A DNA stretch of 23,200 nucleotides from JAWKTM01 sp041399085 (GTDB lineage: Bacteria; Planctomycetota; Planctomycetia; Pirellulales; Pirellulaceae): positions 1 through 23,200 of the forward strand of contig JAWKTM010000092.1 of the NCBI GenBank assembly GCA_041399085.1. Direction: 5' to 3'. The notes beneath the pieces are model-generated. The model worked only from the letters and a program-made list of their open reading frames with translations. It did not search any database and was not told the origin of the DNA. Shown piece by piece: positions 13,648 to 21,700 of the stretch (positions are counted from its first letter, which is position 1; every line of letters starts with the position of its first letter). Made by a program: the position numbers and the translations under genes.

Positions 13648-15306
13648 ATGGCTAACACGGGCGAAACAGCTTTGGAGAAACCGGAGTCGGGACTTCGAGG
13701 ATTAGCCGCCAACTTCCGATACGATTTCCTGTCGGGGTTTCTGGTCTTCCTCATCGCGTTGCCACTGTGTTTAGGAATTTCGCTCGCCTCCGGGTTTCCC
13801 GCCATTGCGGGCGTGTTCACCGCGATCGTCGGCGCGTTGCTGACCACGTTCATTAGCAACTCGGAATTGACGATCAAGGGACCGGCCGCCGGTCTGATTG
13901 TGATCGTGGTGGGGGCCGTCACCGAATTTGGCTTTACGGGCGGCCAAGACCCGGCCGCCGACTTCCAGGCGTACCGGATGGCGTTGGCGGTGGGAGTGGC
14001 GGCGGGCGCTATTCAGATCCTGTTCGGCTTGTTTCGCGCCGGCGCTTTGGGTGACTTCTTCCCCACGTCTGCCGTGCATGGCATGTTGGCGGCAATTGGT
14101 GTGATTATCATTCTCAAACAATTGCCCGTGGCTTTGGGGCAGTCGGCCAAAGGCGAGCCGCTAGAGATTCTGCGAGATATGCCTGAGAAGATCGCGCATA
14201 TGAATCCTTATATCGCAGTCATTGGCATCGTCAGCTTGATTATTCTGTTCCTGCTGCCGGCGCTGAAGAGTCGCGTTAAGTTTCTGGCGATGATTCCGGG
14301 GCCCCTGGTGGTGTTGGTGGTCGCGGTGCCGCTGGGCATGTACTTCAATTTGAAAGAAGCCCACAATTACACGTTCCAAGGACACGAGTATGAGTTGGGC
14401 GAGCAGTTCCTGGTGAACGTGCCTTATAACATGTTCAAAGCCATTACCTTTCCCGACTTCTCGGCATTGAAGACCGTGGCGGGTTGGAAATGGGTGGTCA
14501 TGTTCTCGTTGATCGGCAGTTTGGAATCGTTGTTAAGCGCCAAGGCGGTCGACATGCTCGATCCTTGGAAGCGCAAGACGAATTTGGATCGGGACCTGGT
14601 TGCTGTGGGCGTCGCGAATACGGCCGTAGCAATGATCGGCGGGTTGCCCATGATTTCCGAGATTGTCCGCAGCCGAGCCAATATCGACAACGGAGCGCGA
14701 AGCCGGTTTGCGGATTTCTTTCACGGCCTGTTTCTGCTGGGCTTTGTGGCGCTGCTGCCCGCGCTGATCCATATGATTCCGTTGGCGGCCCTGGCTGCGA
14801 TGCTGGTTTTCACCGGATTTCGTTTGGCTTCGCCGCGGGAATTCGTCCACGTTTACAGCATTGGCCGTGAACAGTTGCTTATCTTTGTGAGCACAATCCT
14901 GGGCGTGTTGGCGACTGACTTGTTGATTGGAATCGCCATCGGCATCGCCGTTAAGCTGGCCTTGCACGTGATCAATGGCGTGCCGATCAAATCGTTGTTT
15001 AAGCCCTATTTGGATGTGGAAGACGTAGGCGGCGACACGTATATGGTGTCGGCTCAGCATTCGGCCGTGTTCAGCAACTGGTTGTTGTTCAAACGCAAGC
15101 TCGAGCAAATCGGTTTGCGGCAGCATAAAAACGTGACGCTGGACCTCTCAAACACCCGGTTGGTCGATCACAGTGTGATGGAAAAGCTGCACGAGATGGA
15201 GATGGATTTCGAGCGGCAAGGCGTCACGCTCAAAGTCGTGGGGCTGGACAATCATCGTGGTTTCTCGGAGCACCCGCACGCGGCCCGTAAGAATCTGGCC
15301 GTGTGA
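13648..15306 (+). CDS. SulP-family anion transporter with STAS domain
   Basis: 552-residue inner-membrane transporter of the SLC26/SulP family. After a short polar N-terminus comes NFRYDFLSGFLVFLIALPLCLGISLASG with the characteristic SGF-LVALPL stretch, then GPAAGLIVIVVGAV (substrate region, TM3) and multiple hydrophobic helices to about residue 440. KGWKW-like VAGWKWVVMFSLIGSLESLLSAKAVD matches the conserved TM8 area, and LPMISEIVRSRANI follows. The C-terminal 100 residues are a STAS domain with NVTLDLSNTRLVDHSVMEKL. Substrates in the family include sulfate, bicarbonate and dicarboxylates. Bacterial members of this sequence type often sit beside carbonic anhydrase, but none is present here, so the substrate is open. 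The gene is alone on its strand and converges on the ABC permease gene, 26 nt away. Confidence 0.93.
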   Translation: MANTGETALEKPESGLRGLAANFRYDFLSGFLVFLIALPLCLGISLASGFPAIAGVFTAIVGALLTTFISNSELTIKGPAAGLIVIVVGAVTEFGFTGGQDPAADFQAYRMALAVGVAAGAIQILFGLFRAGALGDFFPTSAVHGMLAAIGVIIILKQLPVALGQSAKGEPLEILRDMPEKIAHMNPYIAVIGIVSLIILFLLPALKSRVKFLAMIPGPLVVLVVAVPLGMYFNLKEAHNYTFQGHEYELGEQFLVNVPYNMFKAITFPDFSALKTVAGWKWVVMFSLIGSLESLLSAKAVDMLDPWKRKTNLDRDLVAVGVANTAVAMIGGLPMISEIVRSRANIDNGARSRFADFFHGLFLLGFVALLPALIHMIPLAALAAMLVFTGFRLASPREFVHVYSIGREQLLIFVSTILGVLATDLLIGIAIGIAVKLALHVINGVPIKSLFKPYLDVEDVGGDTYMVSAQHSAVFSNWLLFKRKLEQIGLRQHKNVTLDLSNTRLVDHSVMEKLHEMEMDFERQGVTLKVVGLDNHRGFSEHPHAARKNLAV

Positions 15307-15332
15307 TATACGTCCGGTCGCTTCTCACGGCA

Positions 15333-16775
15333 TTACGAGTTCAGCGACTTCGATACATCGGTGCGATAGGCGGCCAAGGCGGGTAGCAATCCGACGAGCA
15401 CCGCCAGCAACATCAGCGCGGGAATCAGCAGCGCTTCGGCCGGGACGATGTCGAAAAAGCCGAGCGTCACGCCCGTCTGCTGTTCGATCCGGCCGCTGGC
15501 CAGCCAGTTCAACGTATGTCCCGCCAACCAACCGAACGCGCCGCCCGCCAGCGATAGCAGGATGGATTCGAACAGAATGATCGTCATCACGGTCGAACGT
15601 CCGGCCCCCAAGGCCCGCATCACCGCAATATCCCGACGGCGATCGTTCATCGAGTTGTAGATGCTGACCAGGATACTGATCCCCGATACCAAACAGATCA
15701 TGGCGGTCAGCAACAACAGCACGAATTGAATCGGGCCCACAATGTTCTCAAACAGTTTGGCGATTTCACCGAACGGCGGGACGGCTTGAGCCACCGGGCC
15801 TTCGTTGATCGTATTTTCCATGCCGATGGCAAAGATTGGATTCGCGGTCTTAACTAAGATCGCCGTGACTTCGCGTTCTTCCAATGGCAATGGCTGAGGG
15901 CCTTTAGTCGGAGCCGAATCGGCGGACTCCGCGGTATCCGTTGGTGTTGAATCCGCGGAGTCTGAATCGGCGGAGTCTGAATTGCCTGAGTCCGGATCGG
16001 TCGTTCCGCCAGCGTCGGCCTGCTCCTCGTCGTCCTTCACCGGTTTGGCATGTCCTTCCATTAGATAAAAGCCTTCCATGTTCACAAACACCGCTCGGTC
16101 GTTTGGCATTCCAGTCGGTTTTAGGATGCCCGTCACGGTGAAACCTCGTCCGTGGCCAGAACCCTCGGGGTCGCCGTGCGTGAACTGAATCTCCTGTCCT
16201 ACCTTGACGTTCATTTCCCGAGCGACGGTAGCGCCCAGCACGGCCTCGAAGAAGCCATGCTCTTCGTCCCAATGTTTAAAGTTCCGTCCGTCGGCAAACT
16301 CATACTTTTTGCCATGTTGGGGATCATATACCAGGTCATCAAACATAGCCGTTGTGGTGCCGACCACGCGGAAATGACCGAAGTAGTCTCCCAAGCAGAC
16401 GGGGATCGCGATTTCCGTATAAGGCGCGAACTCACCCTCGCGAGCCAAATCAGGCCGCGGCCGCCGCGCCAGTTGTTGTTGTGCCCGCCGCTGCTCGAGT
16501 GGTAGAAACTCAAGATAGTAGTCATACGGCACGTTCTCGACCGGTTGGCTCAAGTAGTAGACCGTGTTCAATGTCAATTGCAGTCGGCCGCCTTTGGCTC
16601 CCACAATCATGTTGTAGCCCAGGCTGCGATTCTTGGTGAACGACTCGGATACGATCCCGTGGATCGATAACACCGAGACGACCAACGTTACGCCCAGCGC
16701 CATCGAAAAGGCGGTCAGAATCGAAGCCAATCCACGCTGCTGGATGCTGCGCCAAGCGATGCGAAACAAACTCAT
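15333..16775 (-). CDS. FtsX/MacB-type ABC transporter permease
   Basis: 480 residues, permease of a LolCDE/MacB-like exporter. The first helix is RGLASILTAFSMALGVTLVV followed by SVLSIHGIVSESF, then a large extracytoplasmic domain. Three C-terminal helices carry the FtsX signature: VLLLLTAMICLVSGISILVSIYNSMNDRRRDIAVMRALGA, VMTIILFESILLSLAGGAFGWLAG and LLIPALMLLAVLVGLLPALAAY, ending near the Lol-type RTDVSKSLN. The extracytoplasmic domain holds an insertion of about 50 residues rich in Asp, Ser, Glu and Thr (about residues 242-295), encoded by imperfect nucleotide repeats. The ATPase gene lies 63 nt upstream. The exported substrate is unknown; lipoproteins, peptides or lipids are all possible for this type. 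Confidence 0.9.
   Translation of the reverse strand: MSLFRIAWRSIQQRGLASILTAFSMALGVTLVVSVLSIHGIVSESFTKNRSLGYNMIVGAKGGRLQLTLNTVYYLSQPVENVPYDYYLEFLPLEQRRAQQQLARRPRPDLAREGEFAPYTEIAIPVCLGDYFGHFRVVGTTTAMFDDLVYDPQHGKKYEFADGRNFKHWDEEHGFFEAVLGATVAREMNVKVGQEIQFTHGDPEGSGHGRGFTVTGILKPTGMPNDRAVFVNMEGFYLMEGHAKPVKDDEEQADAGGTTDPDSGNSDSADSDSADSTPTDTAESADSAPTKGPQPLPLEEREVTAILVKTANPIFAIGMENTINEGPVAQAVPPFGEIAKLFENIVGPIQFVLLLLTAMICLVSGISILVSIYNSMNDRRRDIAVMRALGAGRSTVMTIILFESILLSLAGGAFGWLAGHTLNWLASGRIEQQTGVTLGFFDIVPAEALLIPALMLLAVLVGLLPALAAYRTDVSKSLNS
15912..15990 (-). repeat. imperfect short tandem repeats coding an acidic Ser/Asp insertion
   Basis: Within the permease gene the unit TCGGCGGAGTCTGAA and its variants recur several times between 15912 and 15990. 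They translate to repeated SADS/DSAD-type stretches, an expanded low-complexity insertion in the extracytoplasmic domain. Confidence 0.6.
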
Positions 16776-16838
16776 GGGATGCCGTTCAACGAAAGATGGC
16801 CGCGTGAAGGAAAAGATGGTAGGAGAGATGGGCGTCGG

Positions 16839-17519
16839 CTAAGACGCGATGGCCGCCTTGGCCACTTGGTTCAGTTCGACGAGACGATCCACGCGATCGA
16901 ACTGGTTGGCCACTTCCATCGCGTGAGTCACCATCACCAGCGACACATCCTCTTCTCGGCAGGTGTCGCGAATTAGATCCACGATCTGTTGTTGGTTGTT
17001 GGGGTCGACATTGGCCGTAGGTTCGTCGGCCAGAAGCAAACGCGGGCGATTGGCCAAAGCACGAGCGACCGCCACGCGTTGTTGTTCGCCCACCGACAAG
17101 GCTCGCGGTTTGTGCGTCTGGCGATGTTCCAAGCCGACGCGTTCGAGCAACTGGCGGGCTCGGGCCGGGTTGCGTCGCCCGCGAGCGAACGCCATCCCCA
17201 GCATCACGTTTTCAAGCGCCGTGAAGGCGTCCAGCAGATTAAACGTCTGAAACACATAGCCGATCCGCACCGCGCGAAACCGGTCGCGAGCCGCTTCGGA
17301 CAGCCCGGCCACATTCACTCCGTCCAGCATGATCGAGCCTTCGTCGATCCGCGTGATGCCCGCGATTGAATGCAGCAGCGTGGTTTTGCCGCAGCCGCTC
17401 GGGCCGAGCAGCACCATTTGCTCGCCGGCCGCGACATGGAATTCGGGAATGTCCAAAATCGGCAGCCGTCCGCCGTTGGGTTCGATAAACGATTTCTTAA
17501 CTTGCTTCAGCGTCAGCAT
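16839..17519 (-). CDS. ABC transporter ATP-binding protein (LolD/MacB type)
   Basis: 226 residues, complete nucleotide-binding domain. Walker A is GPSGCGKTTLLHSIAG (39-54), the Q-loop is YVFQTFNLLDAFTALENV, the signature is LSVGEQQRVAVARAL, Walker B is RLLLADEPTANVD, and the H-loop is MVTHAMEVA. The DAFTALENV and ANVDPNNQQ stretches are typical of the LolD/MacB/FtsE branch, which drives mechanotransmission permeases rather than importers. It precedes its permease gene by 63 nt and is surely cotranscribed. The start at 17519 gives the normal N-terminus (MLTLKQVKKSF). The leader before it is pyrimidine-rich with no visible Shine-Dalgarno. Confidence 0.93.
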   Translation of the reverse strand: MLTLKQVKKSFIEPNGGRLPILDIPEFHVAAGEQMVLLGPSGCGKTTLLHSIAGITRIDEGSIMLDGVNVAGLSEAARDRFRAVRIGYVFQTFNLLDAFTALENVMLGMAFARGRRNPARARQLLERVGLEHRQTHKPRALSVGEQQRVAVARALANRPRLLLADEPTANVDPNNQQQIVDLIRDTCREEDVSLVMVTHAMEVANQFDRVDRLVELNQVAKAAIAS

Positions 17520-17653
17520 GGCAGGTATCGCGGGGGAAGGAAAATCGGCCGCACGGGCCGGGCAGGTTCGCTGGTCACTACGTCGCTGCCGGCGTTTCAG
17601 TTCGTGGTCCGCACCAAGTTAGCGGCAAAATTGTCGGCTCGCAGCGTTTGGCG

Positions 17654-18154
17654 TCAATGCGATCGGTTTCGCATGACCCGTTGAATGTCGCGTTTCACGT
17701 CGGCTTTCTTCATTGCCTCGCGTTTGTCGTGTAACTTGCGGCCTCGGCACAATCCCATGACCAGTTTGACGATGCCGCGATCGTTGAAATACATCTTCAA
17801 CGGCACCAGCGTCAGCCCCTTTTCATGGGCCCGGTTGGCGAATTTCTCGATCTCGCGGCGATGCACCAACAATTTCCGAGGCCGTTTGGGCGTGTGGTTC
17901 CAATGCGTCGCCTGCGGGTATTCGGCGATGTCGGCCCCGACCAGCCACAGTTCGCCGTCCTTCACGCGGCCATACGATTCGTCCAGCGACAGCTTGCCGT
18001 TGCGGAGGCTCTTCACCTCGCTGCCAACCAGCATGATGCCGCATTCGATCGAGTCGAGCACATCGAACCGATGCCGCGCCTTGCGGTTCTCGGAAATCAG
18101 CTTCAACTGCGACTGGGGTTTGTCGTCCGATTTGTTTTTCTTGTTCTTGGCCAT
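17654..18154 (-). CDS. smpB: SsrA-binding protein SmpB
   Basis: 166 residues. Delivers tmRNA to stalled ribosomes for trans-translation. The ATG at 18154 starts MAKNKKNKSDDKPQSQLKLISENRKARH. The frame runs 68 codons further upstream, but that part is Arg/Ala-rich and not family-like. Family motifs: ENRKARHRFDVLDSIECGIMLVGSEVKSLRNGKLSLDESY, then LVGADIAEYPQATHWNHTPKRPRKLLVHRREI, then LTLVPLKMYFNDRGIVKLVMGLCRGRKLHDKREAMK, and a basic C-terminal tail that enters the mRNA channel. The Lys-rich N-terminal extension of about 15 residues is common in planctomycetes. The ssrA RNA gene is not in this window. The ribosome site is weak (GGAA 8-12 nt upstream). Confidence 0.97.
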   Translation of the reverse strand: MAKNKKNKSDDKPQSQLKLISENRKARHRFDVLDSIECGIMLVGSEVKSLRNGKLSLDESYGRVKDGELWLVGADIAEYPQATHWNHTPKRPRKLLVHRREIEKFANRAHEKGLTLVPLKMYFNDRGIVKLVMGLCRGRKLHDKREAMKKADVKRDIQRVMRNRSH

Positions 18155-18294
18155 GGTTCCATTCTTTCCAAGGCTCACCATTCTGGCATCCCCGCCGCCA
18201 GGCGAAAGCCGGGGCAAAGCAAAGCGGGCCGGAAGAAACGCCCGTTGAAGCTTGGAAGCAATTGACCGGCTGAAAGCAAGCCGCCGGTACTGGT

Positions 18295-18300
18295 TATAAT
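18295..18300 (+). promoter_or_regulatory. possible -10 box before the GxxExxY remnant
   Basis: An exact TATAAT, 58 nt before the ATG at 18358, with TGGT just upstream. The -35 position at 17 nt (GAAAGC) is poor. It may be the leftover promoter of the truncated gene. Confidence 0.3.
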
Positions 18301-18357
18301 CGCCTTTCCTGGCTTCCGCCTTCCGTAGCAACCAACAAATCATGTAGGGATGACTCA

Positions 18358-18447
18358 ATGGAGTTAGACGACCTATTACGCCTAGCGATCGGCTGTGCGA
18401 TCGAAGTTCATCGGCTGCTGGGGCCGGGGTGGTTGGAGTCGGCTTAG
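18358..18447 (+). pseudogene. 5' remnant of a GxxExxY-family protein
   Basis: Twenty-nine codons (MELDDLLRLAIGCAIEVH, then RLLGPGWLESA) match the N-terminus of GxxExxY proteins, in which IGAAIEVHxxLGPGxLESAY is the conserved start. The stop codon TAG stands exactly where the family-defining Tyr is expected after GWLESA, and a CAG (Gln, also common there) follows. No further homology is seen downstream, so both a nonsense change and loss of the rest are implied. Such proteins are of unproven function and are related to PD-(D/E)xK-type folds. It abuts an opposing restriction gene fragment. Confidence 0.75.
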
Positions 18448-18477
18448 CAGGTGTTTCGCGGCGAACCGGTGACGCGC

Positions 18478-18648
18478 TACCAGCCGAATCCTTCCGGTGA
18501 GCAGTTCCTGCGACATGTCCTGCTTCACCTGCCAGGTCTCGGCTAATTTCCCATCGATGGTTTCGATCTCGGATTCCCTGTCGGTGAGCGTGGCTTGAGC
18601 GTGCCTGTAAGCCTGTGGCTCGGAAATCAATGGAAGCGGCATCTCGAA
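18478..18648 (-). pseudogene. C-terminal remnant of a type I restriction specificity subunit (HsdS)
   Basis: On the minus strand the frame reads FEMPLPLISEPQAY, then ATLTDRESEIETIDGKLAET, then WQVKQDMSQELLTGRIRLV. This follows the HsdS C-terminal pattern: EIPLPPLxEQRAI, a coiled-coil conserved helix with E-I-ExL-xKL, and KQGMMQELLTGRIRL. Relatives stop just after RIRLV; here the frame runs on into the antisense of the neighbouring remnant to 18382. No start, target recognition domains, hsdM or hsdR are present. It is a dead fragment of a lost restriction locus. Confidence 0.75.
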
Positions 18649-18658
18649 GGCCGCGGCT

Positions 18659-18689
18659 TTTGCCACGCGTGCGGGCGGCGGTTTATAAT
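18659..18689 (+). promoter_or_regulatory. candidate promoter of the PSCyt1/DUF1549/DUF1553 gene
   Basis: TTGCCA (18659-18664) and an exact TATAAT (18684-18689) are 19 nt apart, slightly long but acceptable. The inferred start site is near 18696, giving a leader of about 87 nt to the ATG at 18783. It sits just outside the restriction remnant. Confidence 0.45.
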
Positions 18690-18782
18690 GCGGGACCCGC
18701 CAGAACGGAGCGGCAATGCCCGCTCGTTTGATCCCGCCTCGCGTAGCCGTTGTCGGCTTCTGATCGATTGCAGGAGTATTGC

Positions 18783-21700
18783 ATGTTGGCAGAGAACAAT
18801 ATCACGGTTCGCGCCGCCGTTTCAGGCCCTAATCGCTTCGCACTCGGGACGCGATCTCGCGCTCCCGCGAGAAAGCGGACGCTGGCGTCGATCCGCGGCC
18901 TCGGTGGGCTTGCGGTTGCGCTGCTGCTGGCGTTCACGGCGACAGTTCGAGCCGATGACGAGCCGAAGTTCGATGCGGCGGCGCTCGAGTTTTTCGAGAA
19001 GGAAGTGCGGCCGATTCTGGCCGAGCGTTGCTACGAATGCCACAGCGCGACGACGGCCGAACCAAAGGGCGGTCTGCGGGTGGATTCGCGAGCGGCGATG
19101 CTGGTCGGCGGCGATACCGGACCGGCGATCACGCCGGGCAAGCCGGACGAGAGCCTGCTGATCGACGCGATCAATTACGGCGACATTTATCAGATGCCGC
19201 CCAAGACCAAGATGCCGCCGCGCGAGATCGCCGTGCTGACGAAATGGGTGGCCATGAACGCGCCTTGGCCACCCGAGGAAACGAAGGTGATCGTGAAAGA
19301 GACGTTCGACATCGAGCGGCTGAAGGCCGAGCATTGGTGTTGGAATCCGATCCTGCGCCCCGAGCCGCCGGAAGTCGGCGACGACAATTGGCCTCGTCAA
19401 ACGCTGGATCGGTTCATTCTCCGTCGCTTGGAGCAAGCGGGACTGACGCCCTCGGCGGCCGCGGACAAGCGGACGCTGATTCGCCGCGTCTACTTCGACC
19501 TGATCGGGCTGCCCCCTTCGCCAGCCGAAGTCGACGCGTTCGTGGCCGACGATTCGCCGAAAGCTCTCGAAGTCGTTGTTGACCGTTTGCTCGATTCGCC
19601 GCGGTTCGGCGAACGTTGGGCCCGTCACTGGCTCGACCTGGTGCGATATGCCGAGACGTATGGCCACGAGTTTGATTTTCCGATCCCCAATGCGTTTCGA
19701 TATCGCGACTATGTGATACGAGCATTCAATGAGGATGTACCTTACAACCAGTTTGTCGTGGAACATTTGGCTGGCGATCTGTTGGATTCGCCGCGACTGC
19801 ATCCCACGGAACATACCAATGAATCGGTGATCGGCACGGCTTTTTGGTGGTTGGGCGAAGCGACGCATGCGCCGGTGGATGTGCGCGGCGACGAAGCGGC
19901 TCGCATAGACAACCAATTAGACGTGATGAGCAAGACTTTTATGGGCCTGACGATTGCCTGCGCACGCTGTCATGACCATAAGTTTGATGCGATTAGCACT
20001 AAGGATTATTACGCTCTGGCTGGTTTTCTTCAGAGTTCGCGGCGACATGAAGCTTGGCTGGCTCCCATTCCCCAGCAGCAACAGATCACGGAACAATTGA
20101 AAACGGCCAAGGCGGAACTCAATCAAGCCAGCAGAGAGGCGTTACCGCAAGCCGACGAATCCGTGGCGCGGGAGTTCGCTGAATACCTTTTAGCCGCCCG
20201 CGAAGTGCTGCATGGCGAACCGCGTTCGGGCGACGAGGCGGCCGCGGCTCAAGATGCGGTTCAAGACATCGTGTTCGAGGATTTTGAAGAGCCGAACTAC
20301 GACGGTTGGGAAGTGACCGGAACGGCCTTTGGCGACGGGCCCGTCGAACTAGAACCGGTGCGACCCTACTTGGGCGAAGTCGGCTTGGTCGGCCAGCGAT
20401 TCGCGCAAACGCATGTCCGACGCAACGGCGACGACAGCCGAGCGACCGATCAAAAGACCGGCCGACTTACAAGCCGCGAATTCAAGATCGAGCGATCCTA
20501 TATCGACTTTCTCATAGGTGGAGGGAGCCATGCCGGTAAGACCTGCTTAAATCTATTGGTCGACGGCAAGGTTGTTCACAGTGCCACCGGGCGCAATGCG
20601 GGTAAATTGTTTCCCGCACGTTTTGATGTCTCCGATTTGCAGGGCAAGACAGCGCGAATCGAGATCGTGGACGACGAAACGGGTGGCTGGGGCAATGTGG
20701 GTGTGGATCACATTGTATTTACCAACGACGCCACGTTGGGCGTGCGTCGACCGATCGAAGCGGTGGCTCGCGAGCGGAAGGTGGACGCGACTCGAATTGC
20801 GCGAGTCGTGCAAGCTCTAAGTAACGAAGCGCTCCGACAGCCCTCGCACCCATTGCACGCTTGGTCGCGTCTGGCGATGCAAGCTCCGCCTATTGAGTCG
20901 CGGGCCGTGCGAGCTTTGCTGGATCAGACGCAAGAACAAGCAACTCGGTGGCAACAACAGCAAACCGACTTCCCGTTGCTGGCTGACTTCAATAGCGACG
21001 ACTGGGGAGAGTGGTTGACCGATGGCGATGCGTTCGGCACTGCGCCCGACTCAGGCCGGCGAATTCGAGGTTGCGGCCGGCGGCGATATTTCGTGAAGTT
21101 ACCTGGAGTTGCAGACAGCGGTCGCTGGGCTCGTCAGCAACAAGGCGTGTTGCAGTCGCCAACTTTCACACTGGAACATAGCCATATCCATTACCGAGTT
21201 CGCGGGCAAGGCGTGCGTATTCGGTTGATTCTGGACGGCTATTTCATGGACGTATACAGCGGGCTATTGTTTGGCAACTTCAACTTCGAGGTGAAATCTC
21301 CGGATCAGTTTACGTGGGTGTCTCAAGGCGGTGATATCGGACGTTATGTGGGACACAAGGCTTATATTGAGATCATCGATCATGGTGATGGCCAAATCGC
21401 GATTGATGAGATTCGCTTCTCGAACGGACCGTCGCCGCCGGCAAGATTCAGCCCGATCACACAACGTGTGTTGGACGAGGGGAAAGCCCCCGCGATCGGC
21501 GGTCAAGACGCGACGACCGTGTTGGCGAATCGCTACGGTCGGTTGTTGCGAGACGCTTTGGAAGCCTTACGAACCGGCGAGGCGGATGCGGCGGAGTGTG
21601 AGTTGGTTCGCTGGTGTGTTGAGAATCGGTTGTGGCCGCAAGCTTCCAACGATTCTGCGTTAAAGGCCGTCGTCGCGAAGTTGGAACAGTTGGGTAATCA

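Noticed and set aside
18155..18358. 68-codon N-terminal extension of smpB
   Set aside because: Not family-like; MAKNKKNK at 18154 is a normal SmpB start.
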